Assembly (NCBI GenBank): GCA_021775835.1
Contig: JAJFHC010000006.1
Span: forward strand, 1-64,000
Length of the DNA: 64,000 nt
Origin: Hyphomicrobiales bacterium
GTDB lineage: Bacteria; Pseudomonadota; Alphaproteobacteria; Rhizobiales; JAJFHC01
Direction: 5' to 3'
Under the pieces are notes generated by a model. It saw only the letters and a list, made by a program, of their open reading frames with translations. It did not search any database and had not been told where the DNA came from. Below are positions 45,833 through 53,489 of the stretch, piece by piece. How positions within the stretch are numbered: the first letter of the stretch is position 1; the number at the start of each line of letters is the position of its first letter. The position numbers and the translations under genes were made by a program.

Positions 45833-45873
45833 AAATTGCAGCGAAGTTCATGCTTTCGGCACGACCAAATAAG

Positions 45874-45907
45874 CGAAAGCCCGGGCGGACCAGCGTCCGG
45901 GTTTTCG
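45874..45907. terminator. Terminator hairpin between the second porin and the convergent SDR gene
   Basis: CGAAAGCCCGGG (45874-45885) pairs with TCCGGGTTTTCG (45896-45907) as a 12-bp stem with two G-T pairs. It lies between convergent genes and may act in both directions. Confidence 0.72.
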
Positions 45908-45931
45908 TCTGCACGCCGCAATAGCGGGCGT

Positions 45932-46699
45932 TCAACCGCTCATCGTCAAACCACCTGATACGCTGATCACCTGGCCGGTCACATAGGCCGCGTCGTCGCT
46001 GGCGAGAAACGCTATGGTTCCGGACAGATCGTCAGGTACCCCGATGCGTCCCATGGGCACCGCACGGCGCATGGCCTCACGCAGCTTTTCGGGATTTCCG
46101 GCCCCTTCCGCATAACCATCGAAAAGGGCCGTGTCGGTCGGACCCGGACAAACCACGTTCACGGTAACTCCATGGCGGGCATGTTCGCGGGCAATCGTCT
46201 TCGAAAACCCCATCAGCCCGGACTTGCAAGCAGCGTAGACCGACTCCCCGGACGAGCCGACCCGGCCCGCATCCGAAGATACGTTCACAATCCGCCCGTA
46301 CCCTCTCTCGACCATACCGGGTAACACCACATGGTGCATAGTGAGCGCACCGATCAGGTTGACGTTGATGATGTTGTGCCAGAATTCCGGATCGGTTTCG
46401 AGGAAGGGCCGAAACACGTCCCAGCCCGCATTGTTGACCAGAATGGAGATATCTCCCATGGCCTTGGCAATGTAACAAATCCCATTCTCGATGGCCGTAC
46501 GATCCGTAATGTCCGCGGCTACCGCCAAAGCGTCACCACCTGCGTCCTTGATCTCGGCGGCCACCCGGGACGCGGCCTCACCGTTGACATCGAACACTGC
46601 AACCTTTGCGCCCTCCGTGGCGAACCGCTTGCACACAGCCGAACCGATCCCGCCTCCGCCGCCGGTAACGATCGCCACCTTCGAGTCAAACCGGTTCAT
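45932..46699 (-). CDS. Short-chain dehydrogenase/reductase (BadH/FabG-like)
   Basis: This 255-residue SDR has the cofactor motif VTGGGGGIGSA, the NNAGWDV stretch, the catalytic Ser (NVSSDAGRVGS) and the Y-x3-K pair in VYAACKSGLMG, and a C-terminal YVTGQVISVSGG. It resembles hydroxyacyl-CoA dehydrogenases of ring-degradation routes (BadH type). AGGAAAAATTG precedes ATG 46699. It follows the CoA-transferase B gene with one base between, so it should act on the same acyl-CoA route. The physiological substrate is not evident. Confidence 0.88.
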   Translation of the reverse strand: MNRFDSKVAIVTGGGGGIGSAVCKRFATEGAKVAVFDVNGEAASRVAAEIKDAGGDALAVAADITDRTAIENGICYIAKAMGDISILVNNAGWDVFRPFLETDPEFWHNIINVNLIGALTMHHVVLPGMVERGYGRIVNVSSDAGRVGSSGESVYAACKSGLMGFSKTIAREHARHGVTVNVVCPGPTDTALFDGYAEGAGNPEKLREAMRRAVPMGRIGVPDDLSGTIAFLASDDAAYVTGQVISVSGGLTMSG

Positions 46700-46700
46700 G

Positions 46701-47489
46701 TCAATTTTTCCTGCCGCCGCTTTCATGGGCCAGTCTGGTGCGTTCCTTGAGATCCCGCAGCGTCGTCAGTTCGTCCGGGGTTGGGCTTGGCGTCTCCTCC
46801 ACAGCGTCGGCCCAGGAAACCGGCCAGCCGCACGTCTCCTGCACTTGTTGCCGCGTGACGCCGGGGTGCAACGAGACAACCTTGAATTCCCTGGTGCTCT
46901 CGTCAGGCCGCCACAAGGCGAGATCGGTAATCAGCAAAGTCGGTCCTTTGGTTGTCATACCGAGTTCGGCGCGTGCATCACCGCCCTCTCCGTGACCGAA
47001 GCTCGTAAAAAAGTCTATCTTCTCAACCATCGCGCGCAGCGACTGTTTCATGGTGATGAAAATTTCACCGCACGATGACGCGATCTCGGGCGCCCCGCCG
47101 CCGCCGGGAAGTCGGGTTTTGGGGTGGTCATAGTCGCCAATGACCGTCGTGTTGATGTTGCCGAAACGGTCGAGTTGTGCTGCTCCCAGAAATCCGACGG
47201 AGATCCTGCCGCCCTGGAGCCAGTATCTGAACATTTCCGGCACCGGCACCGTGGTCACGGCGGTATCACAAAGTTCCCCGTCGCCGATCGACAAGGGCAA
47301 GACGGACGGTGCCGTTCCAATTGTCCCGGATTCGTAGATCAGCGTTATGTCGGGAGCATGGGTCAACCGGGCAACGTTACAGGCGGCCGATGGCGCACCG
47401 ATGCCGACAAAACAGACATCATTGTTCCTGAGGGCACGGGCCGCAGCAATTGTCATCATTTCGTCTGGGCTGAAACCGAGGTCGGTCAT
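46701..47489 (-). CDS. CoA-transferase family I, beta-type subunit (GctB/IpdB-like)
   Basis: This 262-residue CoA-transferase subunit of the glutaconate-CoA-transferase/IpdB branch has LIYESGTIGTAPSVLPL in the place of the SENG-type active-site loop and the GGGGAPEIAS glycine-rich segment. Its start codon at 47489 overlaps the end of the alpha-type gene by four bases, as expected for two chains of one enzyme; the longer frame from 47711 runs into that gene and is not coding. It may transfer CoA or, like IpdB, open a ring of a CoA ester. The E in YESG is the candidate catalytic residue. Confidence 0.87.
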   Translation of the reverse strand: MTDLGFSPDEMMTIAAARALRNNDVCFVGIGAPSAACNVARLTHAPDITLIYESGTIGTAPSVLPLSIGDGELCDTAVTTVPVPEMFRYWLQGGRISVGFLGAAQLDRFGNINTTVIGDYDHPKTRLPGGGGAPEIASSCGEIFITMKQSLRAMVEKIDFFTSFGHGEGGDARAELGMTTKGPTLLITDLALWRPDESTREFKVVSLHPGVTRQQVQETCGWPVSWADAVEETPSPTPDELTTLRDLKERTRLAHESGGRKN

Positions 47490-48340
47490 GTCGAAGCCTC
47501 CAGCATTTTCACGCGATCTGCAAAATCTCCCGGCTTGGCGTTCACGACATTGTCTTCCATCCAGCGGGCAAACCGATCCCGGTCGGCAGAAATTGAGTCC
47601 CATTCCAGATAGGCTGCATTGTCCCGGCTGTAATAGCCGTGCGCGTAGGACGGATGCGCTCCGCCTGGTACAGGACAAACCGCGGCAACCGTCCAGTTCG
47701 GCAGGACACATGCGTTGGGATGCACGCCGTCAAATGTGTCGACGATCTCCTCCACGGTGACGACCGCACGTTTGGCCGCCAGAACGGCCTCCTTTTGCAC
47801 ACCGACGATGCCTTCAATCAAGACGTCGCCCTTGCGATTGGCTTTCTGGGCATGGATGAAACTGACGTCCGGGCGCACCGAGGGCACCGCCGCCAGCACT
47901 TCACCGCTGAACGGACAGGTGACGGTTTTGATGTTCGGGTTCACCCGTGCCAGTTCGGCACCACGATATCCACGGAAGACAGCACAGGGCAGACCCGCTG
48001 CCCCCGCTTCGTAGGCATTGGCCATCGCCGCATGGGAGTGCTCTTCGAGTTCGATCGGGCCAGGCCAACCGTTTTCAACCGCATCACGCATCCGGCGAAG
48101 AAGGCCGACGCCGGGGTTGCCGGCGTAGGAAAATATCAGCTTCTTCACCATTCCCATGCCGATCATCTGGTCGTACACGATGTCCGGCGTCATACGCACC
48201 AATGTGAGGTCCCGTCGTCCCTGCCTGATCGCCTCGTGTGCGGCGGCATGAGGAATGAGGTGGGTGAAGCCTTCAAATGCCGCCGTATCCCCATCCTTCA
48301 GATTTTCGGCGACCGCATCACCGAGATCGGAAAACGTCAT
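47486..48340 (-). CDS. CoA-transferase family I, alpha-type subunit (GctA/IpdA-like)
   Basis: This 284-residue alpha-type chain has FEGFTHLIPHAAAHEAIRQG, TLVRMTPDIVYDQMIG and KLIFSYAGNPGVGLLRR, as in IpdA/GctA proteins. The C-terminal part extends to VKMLEAST. It is coupled to the beta-type gene by a four-base overlap. Its ATG also overlaps the stop of an SDR-like remnant (ATGA at 48337-48340), suggesting that it was once coupled to a complete gene there. Together with the SDR downstream and the DUF1185 gene upstream it forms a CoA-thioester-processing locus. Confidence 0.87.
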   Translation of the reverse strand: MTFSDLGDAVAENLKDGDTAAFEGFTHLIPHAAAHEAIRQGRRDLTLVRMTPDIVYDQMIGMGMVKKLIFSYAGNPGVGLLRRMRDAVENGWPGPIELEEHSHAAMANAYEAGAAGLPCAVFRGYRGAELARVNPNIKTVTCPFSGEVLAAVPSVRPDVSFIHAQKANRKGDVLIEGIVGVQKEAVLAAKRAVVTVEEIVDTFDGVHPNACVLPNWTVAAVCPVPGGAHPSYAHGYYSRDNAAYLEWDSISADRDRFARWMEDNVVNAKPGDFADRVKMLEAST

Positions 48341-48423
48341 ACGTCATAGCCTCCATCACAATTGATGCCCAGAAATGTATCGACGACGCCGATTTTCCAC
48401 AACCGGCTTGCTACATGGCAGGC
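48337..48423 (-). pseudogene. Probable 3' remnant of an SDR gene
   Basis: The minus-strand frame ending at 48337 reads HVASRLWKIGVVD, TFLGINCDGGYDV, which resembles the C-terminal end of short-chain dehydrogenases (a ...TGxxxxVDGGY-type finish). Its stop overlaps the CoA-transferase alpha start by four bases, as in an intact operon, but no N-terminal SDR part or start is visible before it; the frame upstream lies over the DUF1185 gene. I read it as the tail of a deleted gene. The resemblance is short, so this is tentative. Confidence 0.4.
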
Positions 48424-48487
48424 ACCTCTCTCTTCCCGGAGACCGTTCATGGCCACCGGAAGGAAACTGGATAACGGCCGGTGCCGT

Positions 48488-49090
48488 TCACACGGCTGCA
48501 GGATTGTCCACATCGTGACCCAGGTCTTGCAGATCCTGGTAGCGGTCGCCAATGCGGTGGTGTGGACGGCCGCCCACTGATCCACCGAGCGCAATGACGA
48601 TCTCATCAGGTCCCGGTGCGTCGCAGATGGAAAACTGTATTGTCAGATAATGCGAGCGCATCCCGGCATCGATCTTGTGCATCAGGGGGATCATGACCGG
48701 AGCATTCGCCGGGCCCCGCGTGTTGGTGAACGACAGATAACTCTTTGCCCCTACCGCCGAACGATAGTGATTGCCGAACCGCAACGTATGAATCAGCGCC
48801 GACCCATGCTCCACCTCGCCACTGGTTCCCACAATTGCTGCCTTGCCGTAGCCTTCGATGGCCTCACCGCTGCCGGCCATGGCAACAATTCGTTCCGTCA
48901 GAAGCGCTCCCAGGTCATCGGCCACTGCATTGATTTGCGGTTTCAGGTCATCGACGAATCCCTGTCCGGCCCAGGGGTTGGGGATGACGGCGGCAACTGC
49001 AAACAGTTTCAGAGGTTTTTCCGCAGCTTTGCCGCCTTCAATGAGGGTTTCTTCGTTGTAGTCAACCAGTTTTCTAATCGTCAGGGTCAT
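48488..49090 (-). CDS. DUF1185 (amino-acid synthesis family) protein
   Basis: This 200-residue protein of the DUF1185/AA_synth family has the core FAVAAVIPNPWAGQGFVDDL, then GKAAIVGTSGEVEHGSALIH, and SFTNTRGPANAPVMIPLMHK. The function is not established; members often lie beside amidase, transporter or CoA-transferase genes. The ATG at 49090 follows GGAAC at fitting distance; ATG 49105 would add five residues. It is the first gene of the minus-strand group with the SDR remnant and CoA-transferase, and its promoter shares the 49091-49686 gap with the transporter genes. Confidence 0.8.
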   Translation of the reverse strand: MTLTIRKLVDYNEETLIEGGKAAEKPLKLFAVAAVIPNPWAGQGFVDDLKPQINAVADDLGALLTERIVAMAGSGEAIEGYGKAAIVGTSGEVEHGSALIHTLRFGNHYRSAVGAKSYLSFTNTRGPANAPVMIPLMHKIDAGMRSHYLTIQFSICDAPGPDEIVIALGGSVGGRPHHRIGDRYQDLQDLGHDVDNPAAV

Positions 49091-49686
49091 GTGCTTGAGT
49101 TCCATGTAAAGAATGCCGTGCCTGCCGAACAACGGGTTTGACCTGCCGCTCCAGCATCGGTCCTGAATTACGCCTGCACGCCAATCGTTGCAACACCACT
49201 TATTGAGACCTGCTTGCTATCAGCCGTTTCAAGATCCGGATTCTGGAAAACCGCGGCAATAATCTGCTCGAATCGGTTGAAGTTTTTCAATCTGAGTTTA
49301 AGCTGGCTTCAGCGGCACTGAAATTTTATTGGGGATGAAATTGCTCTTTCGGCATCCGTGAGGTTGCGACAAAATTCCATTGTCCAAATTGACATTCGAC
49401 TAAATTTGGATGGCGAAAGTATCGGTGGAGTTCGATTGTTTACCTATCGGAGCAATTCAAATAATCCGTAAATTCAGACGCTGAAGGAGGGCAACCTGTC
49501 GTTAGTTGGCATCACGGTTGCTAATCGATGACGTTTGCTTTGGGGATCGCTGTCGGACTGAGTCTTCCGGTCATGATCGAATGCCTTCGATCGACTGGGT
49601 GATGATACGCCTAACGGTTGTTGGCTTCAGGCAGACGAGCAACCACGCTTTGAAAAAGGCTGGCAAAAATTGAGGAGGGAAATGTG
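49091..49686. promoter_or_regulatory. Divergent upstream region with inverted repeat and orphan Shine-Dalgarno sequence
   Basis: About 600 bases between the DUF1185 and binding-protein genes. A perfect inverted repeat TCCAAATT-N12-AATTTGGA lies at 49383-49410, a good operator candidate. AAGGAGGG at 49484-49491 resembles the ribosome-binding sites of the two following genes but has no clear ATG behind it; a TTG-started 55-codon frame from 49506 ends at 49673 at the next ribosome-binding site. I do not call that frame a gene. Confidence 0.5.
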
Positions 49687-50865
49687 ATGGGAACAAGTCC
49701 ACTAAATTACATTTGCGGCAGACTGGCGGCCCTGATTTTTTTGGGTTCGGCATTTGCCGTAACCGGCGTCCACGCTCAAGACAGTACGACGAGCTCGGAC
49801 GGTGCGGCTACCATGAGCGAAATGGCGCCCAAGAACGAGATTACCTATATATCCTGGGTTGGGCCCTATATGCGCAGCCAGATGCGGGGTTTTGTCAGGC
49901 CTTATGAAGAAGCAAACGGCACGAAAGTGCACGTGAAAAGTTATGCAGGCGGGATCGACGAGATCCGCGATCAGGTCGAATCCGAGAACGTCACCTGGGA
50001 TGTCGTGGACCTGACGCAGGCAGACTCGCTGCGGGCCTGTAACGAGGGCTTGCTTGAGGAACTGCAGGACATCGATCTTCCCGATGGATCGGACGGAACC
50101 AGTTTTCGTGAAGATTTTGTCGACGGCGCCCTGAACAAATGCGGTGTCGGCGTGATTGTGTGGGCAACCGCCTTCGCGTTCAACAAGGACACGTTTTCCG
50201 GTAACGCCCCGGCCTCAATCGCGGATTTCTTCGACACGAAGAAATTTCCCGGCGCACGCGCCATCCGCAACGACCCGTCGGTCGTAATGGAATGGGCACT
50301 GATTGCCGACGGCGTAAAACCGGCGGAAGTTTACGGATTGCTGGAGACCCCGGAGGGTGTCGAACGCGCCCTCAAGAAAATGGAATCCATCAAGCCAAGC
50401 CTGAAGCTTTGGTCGAAAGGTTCCGAGCCAGTGCGGCTCCTCAATGGCGGTGACGCTGCCATGAGCATGATCTGGGCCACCACCGGGGCCACGGCATCCC
50501 AGAAGGACGGTGCCAAGTTTTCCATGGTTTGGGACGGGCGGGTCATCGAGCTTGACCTTTTCGGCATTCCCAAGGGCAGCCGGTACAAGAAAGAAGCAAT
50601 CGACTTCATTCGCTTCGCCAGCAGTTCCGAATCCCTGGCAAGAATGGTGACAAGCCTACCCAACGGTCCGACACGAAAATCATCATTGAAACTGTTGTCC
50701 GAGGACATTCAGGCGCAACTGCCCAACGGTCCGGCTTATGCGGACAAGGTGTCGATACGGTCAGACGCGCAGTGGTGGTCAAAAAACTTCGCGGCTCTGA
50801 AAGAAGCGTTCGACGCATGGCTGGCGGAATCCAGCCAACAAGGTGCTGCCGGTACGGTGCGGTGA
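49687..50865 (+). CDS. Exported PotD-like substrate-binding protein
   Basis: This 392-residue periplasmic binding protein has an N-terminal signal (LAALIFLGSAFAVTGVHA) and a spermidine/putrescine-type fold (EITYISWVGPYMRSQMRGF, TWDVVDLTQAD, GVGVIVWATAFAFNKDTF). Such proteins normally feed an ABC permease, but the next gene, 31 bases on, is a BCCT carrier and no permease or ATPase gene follows. It might deliver ligand to a remote ABC system or serve a sensor. The start is GTG 49684 or ATG 49687 after GAGGAGGG; I chose the ATG. A polyamine- or betaine-like ligand is plausible from context. Confidence 0.87.
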   Translation: MGTSPLNYICGRLAALIFLGSAFAVTGVHAQDSTTSSDGAATMSEMAPKNEITYISWVGPYMRSQMRGFVRPYEEANGTKVHVKSYAGGIDEIRDQVESENVTWDVVDLTQADSLRACNEGLLEELQDIDLPDGSDGTSFREDFVDGALNKCGVGVIVWATAFAFNKDTFSGNAPASIADFFDTKKFPGARAIRNDPSVVMEWALIADGVKPAEVYGLLETPEGVERALKKMESIKPSLKLWSKGSEPVRLLNGGDAAMSMIWATTGATASQKDGAKFSMVWDGRVIELDLFGIPKGSRYKKEAIDFIRFASSSESLARMVTSLPNGPTRKSSLKLLSEDIQAQLPNGPAYADKVSIRSDAQWWSKNFAALKEAFDAWLAESSQQGAAGTVR

Positions 50866-50896
50866 TTAACAGCGAGAAATATGAGGAGGGAATATC

Positions 50897-52498
50897 ATGA
50901 GTGACATCGTCAAGGTGCCGCCGGAAGATCTGGTCGACAAGACCGGACTGTTTGCGGGTATGAACAAATTCATGGGCATTGCATCAATGGTCATGATTTT
51001 GGGGTTTGTCGGCTTCACCATCATGGATGTCGAATATTCGAGCTCCGTGTTCTCCGTGGGCAAGGACTTCATAATCGGGTCTTTGGACTGGTTCTATGTG
51101 CTTGTGGTGAACGTTGTCCTGTTCTTCGTGTTCTGGTTGCTGGTCAGCCGTTTTGGCGACGTCAAGCTCGGCAAGGACGACGAAGATCCTGACTTCTCCA
51201 CATTCTCCTGGATCTGCATGTTGTTTAGCGCAGGTCTCGGATCAGGCCTGATCTATTGGGGTGTTGCCGAACCGATGTATCACATTGCGGACAACCCGTA
51301 TCTTGCACAGGAAGGCATTAAACCAGGCAGCGTCGACGCCGCCGCCATGGCCATTCAGATTACCAACTTTCATTGGGGTCTCCATGGTTGGGCTCTCTAT
51401 GTGCTGGTGGGCCTGAGTCTGGCCTATTTCGCCTATCGCAAGGACTTGCCTCTGACTCTGAGATCCGCTTTCTATCCGATCCTCAAAGAGAAGATATACG
51501 GTCCCTGGGGTCATCTGATCGATCTTATCGGCGTGTTCGGAACGATTTTCGGTCTGGCAACCTCTCTGGGCCTGGGTGTGACTCCGATCGCTGCCGGTCT
51601 TGAAAATCTGGGGTGGATGTCGAACACGACCACGAACCAGTTGATCCTGGTTGCCATCATCACGATTCTGGGAACAGCGTCTGCAGCCTCGGGTGTCGGC
51701 AAGGGTGTGCGTATTCTCAGTGAAATGAACGTCTTTGCGAGCATAGGGTTGCTCATTTTGTTCGTGATCCTCGGACCGACCGCATTCATGATCGGCATGA
51801 CCATAACCGGTGCGGGCGATTACCTGTGGAATGTCATTCCCATGGGCTTCTGGATCGACAACGAACCGGGCCGTCAATGGCAGAGCTGGTGGACAATCTT
51901 CTATTGGGGCTGGTGGATCGCCTGGTGCCCGTTCGTCGGCCTGTTCATAGCCCGGGTTTCCAAGGGCCGCACGATCCGGCAATTCTGTTTCTGCGTGCTT
52001 CTGGTGCCGGTATCGGTGGTTGTCCTGTGGATGGGAATGTTCGGCGGCGCCGCTGCCGGCGTTGATCTGTTCTACAGCGCAGGCGTGCAGGAAGCGGTCA
52101 AGGGCGACTACGCCTCTGGTGTGTTCCAGACAGTTGCCGGTTTCGGCTATGGCTGGCTGGTCGTGCCGATCACGATCCTGATCACCGTTCTACTGGTCTC
52201 CTGGTTCGTGACTTCCTCGGATTCGGGAACACTCGTCATGTGCACGATGTTGTCCATGGGGGATGAACATCCGCCGGTCAAGTTCCGGATCTTCTGGGGC
52301 ATAACCTCAGGTGTCGTTGCCGGTGTGCTGATGCTGGCCGGTGGTCTCGCGGCCCTGCAGACAGCCTCGATCGTTGCGGGTCTGCCGATCGCCATCTGCC
52401 TGCTGCTCATGGGCTACGGCATGGCGAAGACCTTGCACGAAGACTTCCCCGTTGTGGAAGTCGAAGACAAACGGGAACTGGAATTCCTCAACCGATAG
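50897..52498 (+). CDS. BCCT-family betaine/choline/carnitine transporter
   Basis: This 533-residue carrier has about 12 membrane segments and the BCCT signature WWTIFYWGWWIAWCPFVGLF followed by IARVSKGRTIRQF. The Trp-rich substrate cage residues are in this stretch. BCCT proteins move betaine, choline, carnitine or DMSP with Na+ or H+, or exchange substrates. The N-terminal cytoplasmic tail is short and the C-terminus has a charged end (EVEDKREL), without the long osmosensor tail of BetP. GAGGAGGG precedes the ATG. It fits the many methylated-amine genes in this window. Confidence 0.92.
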   Translation: MSDIVKVPPEDLVDKTGLFAGMNKFMGIASMVMILGFVGFTIMDVEYSSSVFSVGKDFIIGSLDWFYVLVVNVVLFFVFWLLVSRFGDVKLGKDDEDPDFSTFSWICMLFSAGLGSGLIYWGVAEPMYHIADNPYLAQEGIKPGSVDAAAMAIQITNFHWGLHGWALYVLVGLSLAYFAYRKDLPLTLRSAFYPILKEKIYGPWGHLIDLIGVFGTIFGLATSLGLGVTPIAAGLENLGWMSNTTTNQLILVAIITILGTASAASGVGKGVRILSEMNVFASIGLLILFVILGPTAFMIGMTITGAGDYLWNVIPMGFWIDNEPGRQWQSWWTIFYWGWWIAWCPFVGLFIARVSKGRTIRQFCFCVLLVPVSVVVLWMGMFGGAAAGVDLFYSAGVQEAVKGDYASGVFQTVAGFGYGWLVVPITILITVLLVSWFVTSSDSGTLVMCTMLSMGDEHPPVKFRIFWGITSGVVAGVLMLAGGLAALQTASIVAGLPIAICLLLMGYGMAKTLHEDFPVVEVEDKRELEFLNR

Positions 52499-52541
52499 GG
52501 TCTATCGGTCTGGAGCCTCAGTGCCAGAAAACAAACGATGC

Positions 52542-52572
52542 TTGGGCCGGAGAAATCCGGCCCAACGCTTTT
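52542..52572 (+). terminator. Rho-independent terminator after the BCCT gene
   Basis: TTGGGCCGGA pairs with TCCGGCCCAA across a GAAA tetraloop and is followed by CGCTTTT, 43 bases after the stop codon. The stem is perfect; the T-run is short. Confidence 0.82.
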
Positions 52573-52632
52573 GCGGTGACAAAGACCTTCGGGTGCGGTG
52601 TACTGCCGTCCCGAACAAGACAAGAGCCACCG

Positions 52633-53361
52633 ATGACAGACAGCGCCCTCTCCGAACTCACCGTGCCCGGAACACTTCGTGTTGGTATAAACCTCGCCAA
52701 CATCCTCCTGATAACGGGCACCAGCCCGGATGGGACCCCGGAAGGCGTAGCACCGGACATGGCAGCCGCAGTGGCGGAACGCCTTGGCGCGACGGTGTCG
52801 TACGTCACCTACCCGACACCCGGCGAAGTCGCCGATGCGGTCGCTCGGGACGAATGGGACATTGGGATGATCGCGCAGGATCCCAAACGGGCAGAGACCA
52901 TCACTTTCTGCGGCGCCTATGTGGAGATTGCAGCCTCCTATCTGGTGCCTGACGGCTCACCCCTTCAATCCATCGCGGATGTGGACCAGCCTGGCGTACG
53001 CATCGCCGTATCCGGACGTTCAGCCTACGACCTTTTCTTGGACCGCACCCTGAAACATGCCACCCTGCATCGAGCGGACGGTCTTGCGGGTGCCCTGGAA
53101 CTGTTCGTGAGCGACAAGCTGGATGCCCTGGCAGGCCTGGTACCGGCCCTCAGGCAGAATGCTGAAAACTTGCCGGGCTCGACAATTCTGGATGGCCATT
53201 ACACGACCGTACGCCAGGCCATCGGAACCAAGCCCCGGAACAAGGCACTCGGCGCCGTCGTCGAGCGGGTCATAACGGACTCCATCCAGTCTGGTCTTGT
53301 CGAAAATCTGATCCAGCGACACGATGTTGACGGTAAACTGCAAGTGGCATCGGGCGCCTGA
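52633..53361 (+). CDS. Leaderless amino-acid-type substrate-binding protein
   Basis: This 242-residue protein has the bacterial extracellular solute-binding family 3 fold (LRVGINLANILLITG, then GVAPDMAAAVAERLG, DEWDIGMIAQDPKRAETI). No signal peptide is present, nor does the possible longer start (GTG 52576) supply one, so the protein seems cytoplasmic. It begins 61 bases after the terminator of the BCCT gene and has no permease next to it. It may be a cytoplasmic ligand sensor or a moonlighting enzyme, such as an aromatase-like cyclohexadienyl-dehydratase relative. The ATG at 52633 was preferred. Confidence 0.8.
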   Translation: MTDSALSELTVPGTLRVGINLANILLITGTSPDGTPEGVAPDMAAAVAERLGATVSYVTYPTPGEVADAVARDEWDIGMIAQDPKRAETITFCGAYVEIAASYLVPDGSPLQSIADVDQPGVRIAVSGRSAYDLFLDRTLKHATLHRADGLAGALELFVSDKLDALAGLVPALRQNAENLPGSTILDGHYTTVRQAIGTKPRNKALGAVVERVITDSIQSGLVENLIQRHDVDGKLQVASGA

Positions 53362-53489
53362 CCTCGGTTGCCGCCCGGCGAGACTTGGCTTCTCCTCGCT
53401 CATATGCAAGATTTGGCGTGAATTGAGAGTCTCGGGTCGTTTCAGTCCGGACTGTTTTTCATTCCGGGTCCTCGGAACTGGGGAAAGCG

